Assembly: GCF_023349125.1 (NCBI RefSeq)
Contig: NZ_JAKIKT010000013.1
Location: 22,373 to 86,372, forward strand
Source of the DNA: Shewanella corallii
Lineage (GTDB): Bacteria; Pseudomonadota; Gammaproteobacteria; Enterobacterales; Shewanellaceae
Reading direction: 5' to 3'
Length of the DNA stretch: 64,000 nucleotides
Both the position numbers and the translations under genes were made by a program. Positions 16,121 through 24,958 of the stretch are shown in pieces (within the stretch, counting starts at the first letter, position 1; each line of letters starts with the position of its first letter). Below the pieces are notes generated by a model that saw only the letters and a list, made by a program, of their open reading frames with translations, was not told the origin of the DNA and searched no databases.

Positions 16121-17725
16121 TCAGGCCTGGAACTGGCCCATCTGCTGTTGCAGTTCGGTGGAGCTGCTCGCCAGTTGTTTACTCTGGTTGGCCAAGGTAG
16201 ATGCGGTGTTATTCAGGCTGGTGGCACTAGCATGGACAGTATCCACATTCTGGTTAATCTCTCCCGCGACCACTCCTTGCTCTTCCGCAGCAGTTGCGAT
16301 TTGAGCAACGTTCTCATTGGCCTGTACCAACTGAGCCGCCATTTCTGCCAGCAGTTTTTGAATTCTGCTGGTAGCCTCTGCGCTCTCGGCGGCCTGATTT
16401 TGACAAGAGGTCATCGCCTGGGTTGTGCTCTGGGAAGCGCCGATCAGACGGTTAATGGTTTCACTGATCTCTGTGGTGGATTCCTGAGTGCGACTGGCCA
16501 AAGTACGAACTTCATCTGCAACTACGGCAAACCCTCTGCCCTGTTCGCCAGCGCGTGCGGCTTCAATGGCGGCGTTCAGCGCCAACAGATTGGTTTGTTC
16601 AGAGATAGATTGAATGATGTTAACCACATCCTGAATGCCGGATACACCACTTTGCAGTTCGCCTACCTGCTCATTGGTACTGGTCACCTTATGCACCAGA
16701 TCTTCCATTTTCTGTTGGGTTCTATCCATTTCCGACCGGCACTGTGTGGCGTGACTGGCCGCTTCGTTAGTGCTGGTACTGGTGGTTTCGGCATTCTCAG
16801 CAATATTGTTGATCGTAGAGCTCATCTGATTCATGGCGGATACCACCTGATCCAATTGTGTTAACTGGTTTTGAGCATCCTGAGCAGTGTTATTACTGAT
16901 AGTGGAAATCTGACTGGCCAACTCATTGGATTGGTTAGAAGATTGTTTTGCTGATCCGACCGCTGACTGCAGCGCTGACAGAGTGCTGTTCAGGGTTGCA
17001 CTCAGGGAAGCGATTTCGTCCTTTCCCTTATCGTCGAACCTTACCGTGAGATCGCCCTGGGAAACCTTATTCAGCTTCTCACTCATCTCGTTGACCGGTT
17101 TAGTGATACTGCGTCCAATGGCGTTACTGATAAGCAAGAGGACTGTGGCTGCGATAATGGTTTCTATAAGAGAGATAAAAGCATCCTGATAGAAGGCATT
17201 ATCAATGTCCTGCAGTAGAGTGCCGGTACCGATAACCCAATCCCATTGAGGAAAGCTGGTGACATAGGAGAGTTTGTGGGAGGAATCGCCATTACTCTTT
17301 TCCCAGTAGTACTCTACAAAGCCTTTGCCCTGATTACGGGCGACATTGGTCATGTCCAGAAACAGGGCATTGCCTTCGATATCTTTCTGGCCAGAGACCA
17401 GAGTGCCGTTTAAGTTTGTTTGCTCAGGGTGCATCAACATCCGGGTATCTTTTGATAACACCCAGAAGTAGTTTTCACCACTGAACCTGAGCTCAGAGAG
17501 GGTTTGCAGGGCTTTTTGTTGAGCCTGTTCACCGTCTTCCTGGGCATATTTCTCGACCAGTTTGTAGACTGTGTCTATTTGCGCCGACAACTGATTCCGA
17601 CGTTCTTCATACGCCATGGAACGTTTGTCCAGTACCGCATAAACTGAGACCGCAATCAGAATCAATACTGAAGTCACTTCCACCAATAACTGCTTCTGGC
17701 GGATATTCAATTGCCTTAGGTTCAT
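16121..17725 (-). CDS. methyl-accepting chemotaxis protein with single Cache domain
   Basis: 534 residues. TM1 at about 13-32, then an sCache_2-type sensor domain (about 38-190; ENYFWVLSKDTRMLMHPEQTNLNG, YYWEKSNGD, WDWVIGTGTLLQDI), TM2 at about 185-205, HAMP (ITKPVNEMSEKLNKVSQGDLTVRF) and the coiled-coil signalling domain with the highly conserved tip NLLALNAAIEAARAGEQGRG. There is no C-terminal CheR/CheB-tethering pentapeptide. Cache domains of this type often sense small organic acids, but the ligand cannot be read from sequence. The gene stands alone between convergent and divergent neighbours, so it is not in a chemotaxis cluster. Confidence 0.95.
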   Translation of the reverse strand: MNLRQLNIRQKQLLVEVTSVLILIAVSVYAVLDKRSMAYEERRNQLSAQIDTVYKLVEKYAQEDGEQAQQKALQTLSELRFSGENYFWVLSKDTRMLMHPEQTNLNGTLVSGQKDIEGNALFLDMTNVARNQGKGFVEYYWEKSNGDSSHKLSYVTSFPQWDWVIGTGTLLQDIDNAFYQDAFISLIETIIAATVLLLISNAIGRSITKPVNEMSEKLNKVSQGDLTVRFDDKGKDEIASLSATLNSTLSALQSAVGSAKQSSNQSNELASQISTISNNTAQDAQNQLTQLDQVVSAMNQMSSTINNIAENAETTSTSTNEAASHATQCRSEMDRTQQKMEDLVHKVTSTNEQVGELQSGVSGIQDVVNIIQSISEQTNLLALNAAIEAARAGEQGRGFAVVADEVRTLASRTQESTTEISETINRLIGASQSTTQAMTSCQNQAAESAEATSRIQKLLAEMAAQLVQANENVAQIATAAEEQGVVAGEINQNVDTVHASATSLNNTASTLANQSKQLASSSTELQQQMGQFQA

Positions 17726-17892
17726 TACTCACACTCCCTTTAACACTGTCTAAATAGCTTAGTAGACTGCTCGGGTATTTTTTGAATATTTAACTGAACC
17801 TGGTGGAAAATTTGGGAAGTGGCGGGGAAATCCAGCCGAAAGCATGATAATCAGGCCATATTCCGATGATATGGCCCCGATTTTTATAAGGG

Positions 17893-19260
17893 TTACTTAC
17901 CGATACAGAAGGAGCTGAAGATTTTGCCCAGCAGATCATCTGAGGTGAAGGTGCCGGTAATCTCAGACAGCGCTTGTTGAGTCATACGCAGCTCTTCAGC
18001 CAGCAGTTCTCCAGCCTGGAACACTTCAAGTTGCTCCTTACCGATTTGCAGGTGGTCGGCAGCCAGTTCAAGCGCTTCCAGATGGCGACGACGGGCAATA
18101 AAGCCACCCTCCAGATTACTCTGATAACCCATGAGGGATTTCAGGTGCTGTTTGAGACTCTCGACTCCCAGACCTGTTTTAGCTGAAATGCGGTAAACAC
18201 TGTAGCCCTGTTCTTCGGTGGTCTCCAGTGGCTCACCTGTCAGATCTGCCTTGTTACGCACCACTGTCACGCCCAGGTTGGCTGGCAGGCGATCAATAAA
18301 ATCAGGCCAGATATCATGGGGATCTATGGCTTCTGTGGTAGTGCCATCCACCATAAACAATACCCGATCAGCAGAATTAATTTCGCTCCAGGCGCGCTCA
18401 ATACCAATTTGCTCAACAGTGTCTTCGGTATCACGCAGGCCCGCAGTATCGATAATATGCAGTGGCATGCCATCCAGATGAATATGCTCACGCAGCACGT
18501 CACGGGTGGTGCCGGCGATTTCAGTCACGATGGCTGACTCTTTACCTGCCAGAGCATTCAGCAGACTGGATTTACCAGCATTGGGACGACCGGCGATAAC
18601 CACTTTCATCCCTTCGCGAATAATTGACCCCTGTTTGGCACTGGCCTGCACTTCATCCAGCTTGTCGATAATGCGATACAGGGCGGCGGCAATCTTACCG
18701 TCAGACAGGAAATCCACCTCTTCATCCGGGAAGTCGATGGCGGCTTCTACATACAGACGCAGGTTGGTGACCTGATCAACCAGTTCATGGACCTCTTTGG
18801 AGAACTCGCCCTGCAGGGATTGTAGCGCGCTTTTGGCTGCCTGCTCGCTGGTGGCGTCAATCAGATCGGCAATCGCTTCCGCCTGAGTCAGATCCAGCTT
18901 GTCATTCATAAAGGCCTGTTCACTGAACTCTCCCGGGCGGGCGATACGGATACCGGTGACTTCCAATACCCGCTTAATCAGCATATCCAGTACGATTTGA
19001 CCACCGTGTCCCTGAAGTTCCAGTACATCTTCGCCGGTAAAGGAGTTGGGGCCTTTGAAGTACAGGGCTATGCCCTGATCCAGCACGGTACCGTCGGCGG
19101 CTTTAAAGTCGCAGTAATCAGCGTAACGAGGTTTGGGCAGATGACCCAACAGTGCCTCAGCGGCGTCCGTCGCCTTTGGGCCTGAGATACGAATAATACC
19201 GACACCGCCGCGTCCGGGAGCGGTAGCCTGTGCCACGATAGTCTCTGTTGTCACGCTCAA
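17893..19260 (-). CDS. mnmE: tRNA modification GTPase MnmE
   Basis: 455 residues. An N-terminal formyl-THF-binding domain begins TIVAQATAPGRGGVGIIRISG; the inserted G domain has G1 GRPNAGKSS (224-232), G2 around EIAGTTRD and G3 DTAGLRD; the protein ends in the invariant CIGK, whose cysteine is conserved. With MnmG it installs the cmnm5 group on U34 of tRNA. The start is TTG 19260 (with a GTG two codons later). In many gammaproteobacteria it follows yidC directly; here a MITE-like repeat lies between them and ends only 16 bp before the start codon. Confidence 0.97.
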   Translation of the reverse strand: MSVTTETIVAQATAPGRGGVGIIRISGPKATDAAEALLGHLPKPRYADYCDFKAADGTVLDQGIALYFKGPNSFTGEDVLELQGHGGQIVLDMLIKRVLEVTGIRIARPGEFSEQAFMNDKLDLTQAEAIADLIDATSEQAAKSALQSLQGEFSKEVHELVDQVTNLRLYVEAAIDFPDEEVDFLSDGKIAAALYRIIDKLDEVQASAKQGSIIREGMKVVIAGRPNAGKSSLLNALAGKESAIVTEIAGTTRDVLREHIHLDGMPLHIIDTAGLRDTEDTVEQIGIERAWSEINSADRVLFMVDGTTTEAIDPHDIWPDFIDRLPANLGVTVVRNKADLTGEPLETTEEQGYSVYRISAKTGLGVESLKQHLKSLMGYQSNLEGGFIARRRHLEALELAADHLQIGKEQLEVFQAGELLAEELRMTQQALSEITGTFTSDDLLGKIFSSFCIGK

Positions 19261-19276
19261 TTACCTGTATTGCTAA

Positions 19277-19540
19277 GGGTCTGTTGACCTTTAATGGTTG
19301 AGTTTTGCTCGCTCTAGACGCGCTTTAATCGCGACGCAAGGTGTGTCGCCTAGTGGGCCTAAGCAAATACCTTGCAACAAAGAGTAAAGCGCGTATAGCC
19401 GAGCCCTTCGGGCAGCGTTTGTCGTCGCTTTCTACTGCATTAACGCTCATTTATGTAGAGCAACTACACCTCAATCGCGTTGCTTTGTATAAAACAACGA
19501 CAAAAAGCTGCAAAAACCATCTTCAAAGGTGAACAGACCC
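19277..19540. repeat. MITE-like repeat, copy 1
   Basis: A 264-bp element with imperfect terminal inverted repeats (GGGTCTGTTGACCTTT at the left, AAAGGTGAACAGACCC at the right, one mismatch). A second copy lies at 60897-61159; the right two thirds are nearly identical between copies, with a handful of differences. It contains no convincing gene. It fills most of the 338-bp gap between mnmE and the yidC terminator. I see no clear target duplication. Confidence 0.88.
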
Positions 19541-19551
19541 TACTAAAAGAA

Positions 19552-19574
19552 AAGGCGGCCATTGGGGCCGCCTT
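19552..19574 (-). terminator. rho-independent terminator of yidC
   Basis: AAGGCGGCC and GGCCGCCTT pair with a 5-base loop; the minus strand continues with a T-rich run, 24 bp past the yidC stop. Confidence 0.88.
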
Positions 19575-19598
19575 GTGTTCAAGCTTTAGCCTGGAGGC

Positions 19599-21206
19599 TT
19601 ATTTTAAGCCTTTTTTCTCCAGCTGGGCATAAATAATCTTCTGCTGGATAATGGCAACCAGGTTACCTACCAACCAGTACAGAACCAGACCGGCGGGGAA
19701 CCACAGGAAGAATACGGTAAATACCACTGGCATCCACTGCATCATCTTCACCTGCATAGGGTCCATGGTTGGAGCCATAGGCTGCATTTTCTGCATCACA
19801 TACATGGACACACCCATCAGAATAGGCAGTACATAGTATGGATCCTGTACCGACAGGTCATTAATCCACAGCATAAACGGCGCGTGGCGCAGTTCAACAG
19901 ATTCCAGCAGTACCCAGTACAGAGCGATGAAGATTGGCATCTGCAGCAAGATAGGCAGACAGCCACCCATAGGGTTAACTTTCTCTTTCTTGTACAGCTC
20001 CATCATGGCCTGACCCATCTTCTGACGGTCATCACCATAACGCTCTTTCATCTCCTGCAGCTTAGGTTGCAGGTTACGCATCTTGGCCATGGAGGTGTAC
20101 TGAGCTTTGGTCAGCGGGTACAGAGCACCACGTACAGTCAGGGTGATCAGGATAATCGCCACACCCCAGTTGCCAACAATGCTCTGGAAGAACATCAGCA
20201 GCTTGTAGATAGGTACAGCCAACCACCACAGGAAGCCGTAGTCCACTACCAGGTTCAGAGTTGGAGACAGTGCAGATAGAGCTGCCTGATCTTTAGGACC
20301 AACGTAGAACTTAGCTGCAACATTGTCAGTGGCACCTGGAGCAACAGTGAATACAGGCGTACGGAAGCCAATGTTGGCTACACCATTGCTTTCACGGGTA
20401 AACAGAATGTTTTGCTCATTCGCCTGAGGTACCCAGGCTGACACAAAGTAGTGTTGCAACATGGCAACCCAACCGCCCTGAGTTTCTTCTTTCAGGTTGG
20501 CTTTGGCCATCTCTTCAAAGTCATACTTTTCGTAGCGTTCTTTTTCAGTAGAGAAAGCACCACCGCGATAAGTTGGCATCATCATGCTGGAGTCACTTGC
20601 ACGCACGGTCTGCTTGATTTGACCATACATCTGCATTTTTAGCGGTTCAGCAGAAGTGTTGTGAATACGGTAATCAACACCAATATCGAACTCGCCCTTA
20701 CGGAAAGAGAAGATTTTGGTGAAGGTTGCGCCATTCTCAGCTGTGTAAGTCAGTGGCACGTCCAGCGTGTCGCCTGTCATTACATACTCAGTCTTGGCTG
20801 CGGTGAAGTGAGCACGACCGTCAACAGAGTCGATACCATTGGCACCAATCAGACCACTTTGGGCGATATAAGTGAAACCAGGGGTTTGCTCAAGCAGAAC
20901 GAAAGGCTCATCTTTGCCCAGTTCCAGCTTATGAGACAGCAGAGCTGCATAAACGATGTCACCACCTACAGGACTGATTTTCACATCCAGCTGGTCGGTT
21001 TTAACCGTGATAAGGTCCTTTGAGACAGCTACCGTTGCCGGTACTGATGCGTCCGATTCAGGAACATCGGTACTGTGTTGAACAGTTTGAGTGGCCACAT
21101 TGGTCTGAGCCTGAGCTTGTGGCGCTTTATCTGCCTGCCACTGTTGCCACAGCAGAAAGCTGACAAACAGCAGACCGATCAGCAATATATTGCGTTGAGA
21201 TTCCAT
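19599..21206 (-). CDS. yidC: membrane protein insertase YidC
   Basis: 535 residues. N-terminal TM (NILLIGLLFVSFLLWQQWQ), a large periplasmic beta domain (about 55-330), then five TM segments with the conserved insertase core (NWGVAIILITLTVRGALYPLTKAQY, carrying the hydrophilic-groove arginine, and NPMGGCLPILLQMPIFIALYWVL). It inserts inner-membrane proteins alone or with Sec. I chose ATG 21206 (MESQRNILL), as in other YidC proteins. It lies in the rpmH-rnpA-yidD-yidC operon. Confidence 0.98.
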   Translation of the reverse strand: MESQRNILLIGLLFVSFLLWQQWQADKAPQAQAQTNVATQTVQHSTDVPESDASVPATVAVSKDLITVKTDQLDVKISPVGGDIVYAALLSHKLELGKDEPFVLLEQTPGFTYIAQSGLIGANGIDSVDGRAHFTAAKTEYVMTGDTLDVPLTYTAENGATFTKIFSFRKGEFDIGVDYRIHNTSAEPLKMQMYGQIKQTVRASDSSMMMPTYRGGAFSTEKERYEKYDFEEMAKANLKEETQGGWVAMLQHYFVSAWVPQANEQNILFTRESNGVANIGFRTPVFTVAPGATDNVAAKFYVGPKDQAALSALSPTLNLVVDYGFLWWLAVPIYKLLMFFQSIVGNWGVAIILITLTVRGALYPLTKAQYTSMAKMRNLQPKLQEMKERYGDDRQKMGQAMMELYKKEKVNPMGGCLPILLQMPIFIALYWVLLESVELRHAPFMLWINDLSVQDPYYVLPILMGVSMYVMQKMQPMAPTMDPMQVKMMQWMPVVFTVFFLWFPAGLVLYWLVGNLVAIIQQKIIYAQLEKKGLK

Positions 21207-21210
21207 AACC

Positions 21211-21465
21211 TTATTTATTACACCTGTCGTTTTTAGGGGGGACGGGATCACTACCGCCGGGATGTAAAGGGTGACATTTTAATATGCGTTTGATGGCAAA
21301 CCAACTACCTTTCACAGTTCCGTGAATTCGGATGGCTTCAATAGCATAATTGGAGCATGTCGGAGTGAAACGACATCGAGGTCCCAGGAGGGGACTGATG
21401 AAAATTTGATAGCCGCGGATAACCGCGGTCGTCAGCCATTGTAGCGGCGAGAGAGTTTTCGCCAT
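21211..21465 (-). CDS. yidD: membrane protein insertion efficiency factor YidD
   Basis: 84 residues with the family signature: GYQIFISPLLGPRCRFTPTCSNYAIEAI, with three conserved cysteines, and KRILKCHPLHPGG. It is a small amphipathic-helix protein at the inner membrane that assists YidC-dependent insertion. It overlaps rnpA by 34 bp at its start and ends 4 bp before the yidC start, the typical tight arrangement. Confidence 0.96.
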   Translation of the reverse strand: MAKTLSPLQWLTTAVIRGYQIFISPLLGPRCRFTPTCSNYAIEAIRIHGTVKGSWFAIKRILKCHPLHPGGSDPVPPKNDRCNK

Positions 21466-21788
21466 AGCTTTTCTATCAACTTGTTGAGCTCGGCATTTTC
21501 CATAGCCAAAACACCACCTCTGACCAGTACAACAATGTCAATCGGCGGCAACTCATGCTGATTCAAACGGAAACTTTCGCGGACCAGGCGTTTTACCCGG
21601 TTACGTTGGTTAGCACGTCGAACGTGTTTCTTTGCAACAGTCAAACCCAAGCGCGGATGGTTCTCCGAATTCGGAATGGCAAGCAAAGTTATTTCAGCAG
21701 AAGAGGCTTTGATAGGGTTGGAAAATACAGATTTGAATTGCGCGGGAGTTAACAGACGTAACTCCCGCGAAAAGGTGTAGCCAGTCAC
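21432..21788 (-). CDS. rnpA: ribonuclease P protein component
   Basis: 118 residues. The family signature GLTVAKKHVRRANQRNRVKRLVRESFR (about 49-75) with the RNR motif is present. It is the protein subunit of RNase P, which trims tRNA 5' leaders with the M1 RNA. It lies 17 bp after rpmH in the conserved operon and overlaps yidD by 34 bp. Confidence 0.97.
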   Translation of the reverse strand: MTGYTFSRELRLLTPAQFKSVFSNPIKASSAEITLLAIPNSENHPRLGLTVAKKHVRRANQRNRVKRLVRESFRLNQHELPPIDIVVLVRGGVLAMENAELNKLIEKLWRKLSRRYNG

Positions 21789-21805
21789 CTGAAGCTATGC
21801 TCCGA

Positions 21806-21943
21806 TTAGGCAGACAGGCGTGCACGACCTTTGGCGCGGCGACGAGCCAGCACCTTACGGCCGTTGGCAGTAGCCATGCGAGCGCGGAAGCCGTGAGAAC
21901 GCTTGCGCTTCAGGTTGCTTGGTTGAAAAGTACGTTTACTCAT
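21806..21943 (-). CDS. rpmH: 50S ribosomal protein L34
   Basis: 45 residues read from the minus strand: MSKRTFQPSNLKRKRSHGFR, then ARMATANGRKVLARRRAKGR and ARLSA. It matches bacterial L34 along its whole length. It is the first gene of the rpmH-rnpA-yidD-yidC operon, divergent from dnaA across a 474-bp non-coding region. Confidence 0.98.
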   Translation of the reverse strand: MSKRTFQPSNLKRKRSHGFRARMATANGRKVLARRRAKGRARLSA

Positions 21944-22417
21944 GATTTGGCAATCCGTCTTTATAGGTTAACGTTACCTTATCTCTATCGCCTTTAGCTT
22001 AAAGCTAATCAACAGGCCAGAGGTAAGGACAAAAAAGAGGCCGAATTGTAATCACTTTAGGAAATGGCGTCAACACACATTACCCAGTCTTTGATTAATT
22101 CGCTCTGTGCCCACTTCGACCTTATTCAGATCAAAACACCACAAAGTGTGGATAACTCTGTGAAGAGCCACTACATCTGGTAGATCTCACCTCAAAAGGT
22201 GTGATCGCGGGCCGGTGATTATAGATCAATAGCGATCGCTTTATAAAGCGGCTTTTATGGGGCTTGCAGCGATAAAAAGATCGCAGAAGATCTTGACTCC
22301 GGGCAGTGGATTTGTTTCTGCGATCTTGCTGTTGATAAATCGCTTTTAAGGATAGCGATCCTTTGGATCTCACTATAGAATAACCCCCTTTCGGTTGATC
22401 TTTTGGGGATAAGTTCA
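21944..22417. promoter_or_regulatory. rpmH-dnaA divergent control region, GATC-rich
   Basis: 474 bp without a gene. The dnaA-proximal 290 bp hold about 11 GATC sites, far above chance, and a perfect inverted DnaA box at 22147-22155. This fits dnaA autoregulation by DnaA and sequestration by SeqA. A plausible dnaA -10 is TATAGAAT at about 22374-22381; I could not assign a convincing -35. The rpmH promoter must lie in the left part but is not resolved. Confidence 0.75.
22147..22155 (-). promoter_or_regulatory. DnaA box upstream of dnaA
   Basis: TGTGGATAA on the plus strand is a perfect inverted TTATCCACA, about 265 bp before the dnaA start. Confidence 0.8.
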
Positions 22418-23794
22418 GTGGCTGTTTCGCTTTGGCAACAATGTATCGGTAGACTGCAGGATGAGCTTTCTGCACAACAATTCAGTATGTGGATTAGACC
22501 GTTACAGGCTGAAATGGAAGGCGATACTCTGGTGTTGTATGCACCAAACCGCTTTGTACTGGACTGGGTCAGAGACAAATACCTGAACATGATCGCTCAG
22601 TTCTTCACTGAGCAGATGGGTAACGATGCCCCAAAACTGCGCTTTGATATCGGCAGCCGCCCCTCTGCCCGACCTGCTACGCCTGCACCTGCTGCGGCGC
22701 GTCCAGCGACTGCCGCAGCCAAACCAACTACCTCATTTAACAGTGTTGAACCTGTAGTGGCACCTGCCGGTCACCGCAGCAATATTAACCCTACCTATCA
22801 GTTCGATAACTTTGTTGAAGGTAAATCGAACCAACTGGGTAAGGCCGCCGCACTGCAGGTTGCCGAGAATCCGGGTGGTGCCTATAACCCCTTGTTCCTT
22901 TATGGCGGTACAGGTTTGGGTAAAACCCACCTGTTGCACGCAGTGGGTAACGGCATTATCAAGAACAACCCAAATGCCAAAGTGGTTTACATGCATTCTG
23001 AACGATTTGTTCAGGACATGGTTAAAGCACTGCAAAACAATGCCATCGAAGAGTTCAAACGCTACTACCGCAGTGTTGATGCGCTGTTTATCGATGATAT
23101 TCAGTTTTTTGCCAATAAAGACAGATCCCAGGAAGAGTTCTTCCACACCTTTAACGCTTTGTTGGAAGGTAACCACCAGATCATTCTGACCTCTGATCGC
23201 TATCCAAAGGAGATCGATGGGGTAGAAGATCGTCTTAAGTCCCGCTTCGGCTGGGGCCTGACCGTTGCCATTGAACCGCCGGAACTGGAAACCCGGGTGG
23301 CGATTCTGATGCGCAAGGCTCAGGAGAGTGGTATTAACCTGCCCGATGAAGTGGCTTTCTTTATCGCCAAGCGACTGAGATCCAACGTCCGTGAATTGGA
23401 AGGCGCCCTGAACCGGGTGATTGCCAACGCCAACTTCACCGGTCGACCTATTACCATTGATTTTGTTAGAGAAGCGCTTCGCGACCTCTTGGCTCTGCAG
23501 GAAAAATTGGTCACTATAGACAATATCCAAAAGACAGTAGCTGAGTACTACAAGATCAAGATGGCAGATATGCTGTCCAAGCGTCGCTCCCGCAGTGTTG
23601 CCCGTCCACGTCAAATGGCGATGGCGTTGGCCAAGGAGTTGACCAACCAGAGCTTGCCGGAAATTGGCGATGCCTTTGGCGGACGTGACCATACAACGGT
23701 ATTGCATGCCTGTCGCAAGATTGCTCAGCTGCGTGAAGAAAGCCACGACATTAAAGAAGATTACGCGAACCTGATCCGCACCTTGTCTTCCTAA
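22418..23794 (+). CDS. dnaA: chromosomal replication initiator protein DnaA
   Basis: 458 residues. Domain I (VSLWQQCIGRLQDELSAQQF), an Ala/Pro-rich domain II (about 85-110), the AAA+ domain III with Walker A GGTGLGKTH (163-171) and Walker B ALFIDDIQFF, and DNA-binding domain IV with the signature RDHTTVLHACRKI. It binds DnaA boxes at oriC and opens the duplex. I chose GTG 22418, preceded by GGGGA at 9-base distance and matching the family N-terminus; E. coli dnaA also starts with GTG. It leads the dnaA-dnaN-recF-gyrB operon, some 22 kb from oriC. Confidence 0.98.
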   Translation: MAVSLWQQCIGRLQDELSAQQFSMWIRPLQAEMEGDTLVLYAPNRFVLDWVRDKYLNMIAQFFTEQMGNDAPKLRFDIGSRPSARPATPAPAAARPATAAAKPTTSFNSVEPVVAPAGHRSNINPTYQFDNFVEGKSNQLGKAAALQVAENPGGAYNPLFLYGGTGLGKTHLLHAVGNGIIKNNPNAKVVYMHSERFVQDMVKALQNNAIEEFKRYYRSVDALFIDDIQFFANKDRSQEEFFHTFNALLEGNHQIILTSDRYPKEIDGVEDRLKSRFGWGLTVAIEPPELETRVAILMRKAQESGINLPDEVAFFIAKRLRSNVRELEGALNRVIANANFTGRPITIDFVREALRDLLALQEKLVTIDNIQKTVAEYYKIKMADMLSKRRSRSVARPRQMAMALAKELTNQSLPEIGDAFGGRDHTTVLHACRKIAQLREESHDIKEDYANLIRTLSS

Positions 23795-23812
23795 CATCGG
23801 GAACTGAAGATA

Positions 23813-24913
23813 ATGAAATTTTCAATCGATAGGGATGCCCTGTTAAAGCCGCTTCAACTGGTGAGCGGTGCCGTAGAGCGCCGTCACAACCTGCCTATTC
23901 TGTCTAACCTGCTGGTGGAGGTGAGTGCTAACTCACTCAAGATGACCGGTACTGATCTGGAAGTGGAACTGGTGGGCCAGGCTCAAGTCCATGGCGACAT
24001 TCAGGAAGGCCGTACCACAGTGCCGGCCAAGAAGTTGCTGGATATTGTGAAGTCTTTGCCTGAGCAAACAGAACTCAAGATCGAGCAGCAGGATAACAAG
24101 TGGTTATTACGCTGTGGCCGCAGCCGTTTCTCGCTGGCCACTTTGCCTGCAGAAGAGTATCCAAACGTCGATGCTTTCCAGAGCGATATCGAATTTACCC
24201 TGAAGCAGGGCACTATCAAGTCTCTGATAGATGCCACTCAATTCTCCATGGCCAACCAGGATGTGCGTTATTACCTGAATGGTCTGCTGATTGAAACCGA
24301 GGGCAGTGTAGTACGAGCTGTGGCGACCGATGGTCACCGTCTGGCGCTGAGCCACAGAGCCCTGGAAGTGAACCTGCCGGAAAAACAGGTCATCGTGCCA
24401 CGTAAAGGTGTCACTGAACTGTCCCGTCTGCTGGACAGCGAAGATCAGGATATCCATATCGCCATTGGCGAGAACGCTATCCGCGCTACCACGGCGACTG
24501 CAGTATTCACCAGTAAGCTGGTTGATGGACGCTTCCCTGACTATCGCCGTGTGTTGCCAAAGGGCGGTGATAAAGTTGTGATTGCGACCCGCCAGTCGCT
24601 GAAACAAGCGCTGACCCGTGCATCTATCCTCTCCAATGAGAAGTTCCGCGGTGTGCGTATTCAGTTGGAACCTGATCTGCTGAAAATCACTGCCAATAAC
24701 CCTGAGCAGGAAGAGGCAGAAGAGATCATTGATGTTGAATATCAGTCCCAGCCACTGGAGATTGGGTTTAACGTTTCCTATCTGCTGGATGTGCTCAACA
24801 ATCTGCGCAGCGAAGATGTCCGCATTACTTTGCTGGACGGCAACTCAAGTGCATTGATTGAAAACCACGTGGAAGAAGATTCCATGTACGTGGTGATGCC
24901 AATGCGTCTCTAG
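23813..24913 (+). CDS. dnaN: DNA polymerase III sliding clamp (beta subunit)
   Basis: 366 residues, the standard length. It starts MKFSIDRDALLKPLQLVSGAVERRHNLPILSNLL-like and ends YVVMPMRL, as in E. coli beta. It forms the dimeric clamp that tethers Pol III to DNA and recruits other repair and replication factors. It is 18 bp downstream of dnaA in the conserved operon. Confidence 0.98.
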   Translation: MKFSIDRDALLKPLQLVSGAVERRHNLPILSNLLVEVSANSLKMTGTDLEVELVGQAQVHGDIQEGRTTVPAKKLLDIVKSLPEQTELKIEQQDNKWLLRCGRSRFSLATLPAEEYPNVDAFQSDIEFTLKQGTIKSLIDATQFSMANQDVRYYLNGLLIETEGSVVRAVATDGHRLALSHRALEVNLPEKQVIVPRKGVTELSRLLDSEDQDIHIAIGENAIRATTATAVFTSKLVDGRFPDYRRVLPKGGDKVVIATRQSLKQALTRASILSNEKFRGVRIQLEPDLLKITANNPEQEEAEEIIDVEYQSQPLEIGFNVSYLLDVLNNLRSEDVRITLLDGNSSALIENHVEEDSMYVVMPMRL

Positions 24914-24922
24914 TTTAGGTAA

Positions 24923-24944
24923 ACCGCCGGCCTTTGCCGGCGGT
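24923..24944 (+). terminator. intra-operon hairpin between dnaN and recF
   Basis: ACCGCCGGC and GCCGGCGGT form a 9-bp GC-rich stem with a 4-base loop in the 45-bp gap. The T run after it is weak (ACTGTTTTC), so it may attenuate or process the transcript rather than end it. Confidence 0.5.
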
Positions 24945-24958
24945 ACTGTTTTCAGCAC

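Noticed and set aside
17854..17876. Hairpin GGCCATAT/ATATGGCC after mnmE as a terminator
   Set aside because: The stem is real but the T run lies on the strand opposite to the gene that would need it, so I did not list it as a terminator.
19341..19532. 63-codon frame in MITE copy 1, and its counterpart in copy 2 (within 60918-61262)
   Set aside because: Although shared by both copies, it follows only from the DNA being nearly identical; there is no ribosome site and the product does not look like a protein.
22733..23797. 354-codon minus-strand frame inside dnaA
   Set aside because: It is antisense to the certain dnaA gene with no ribosome site or likeness to known proteins.
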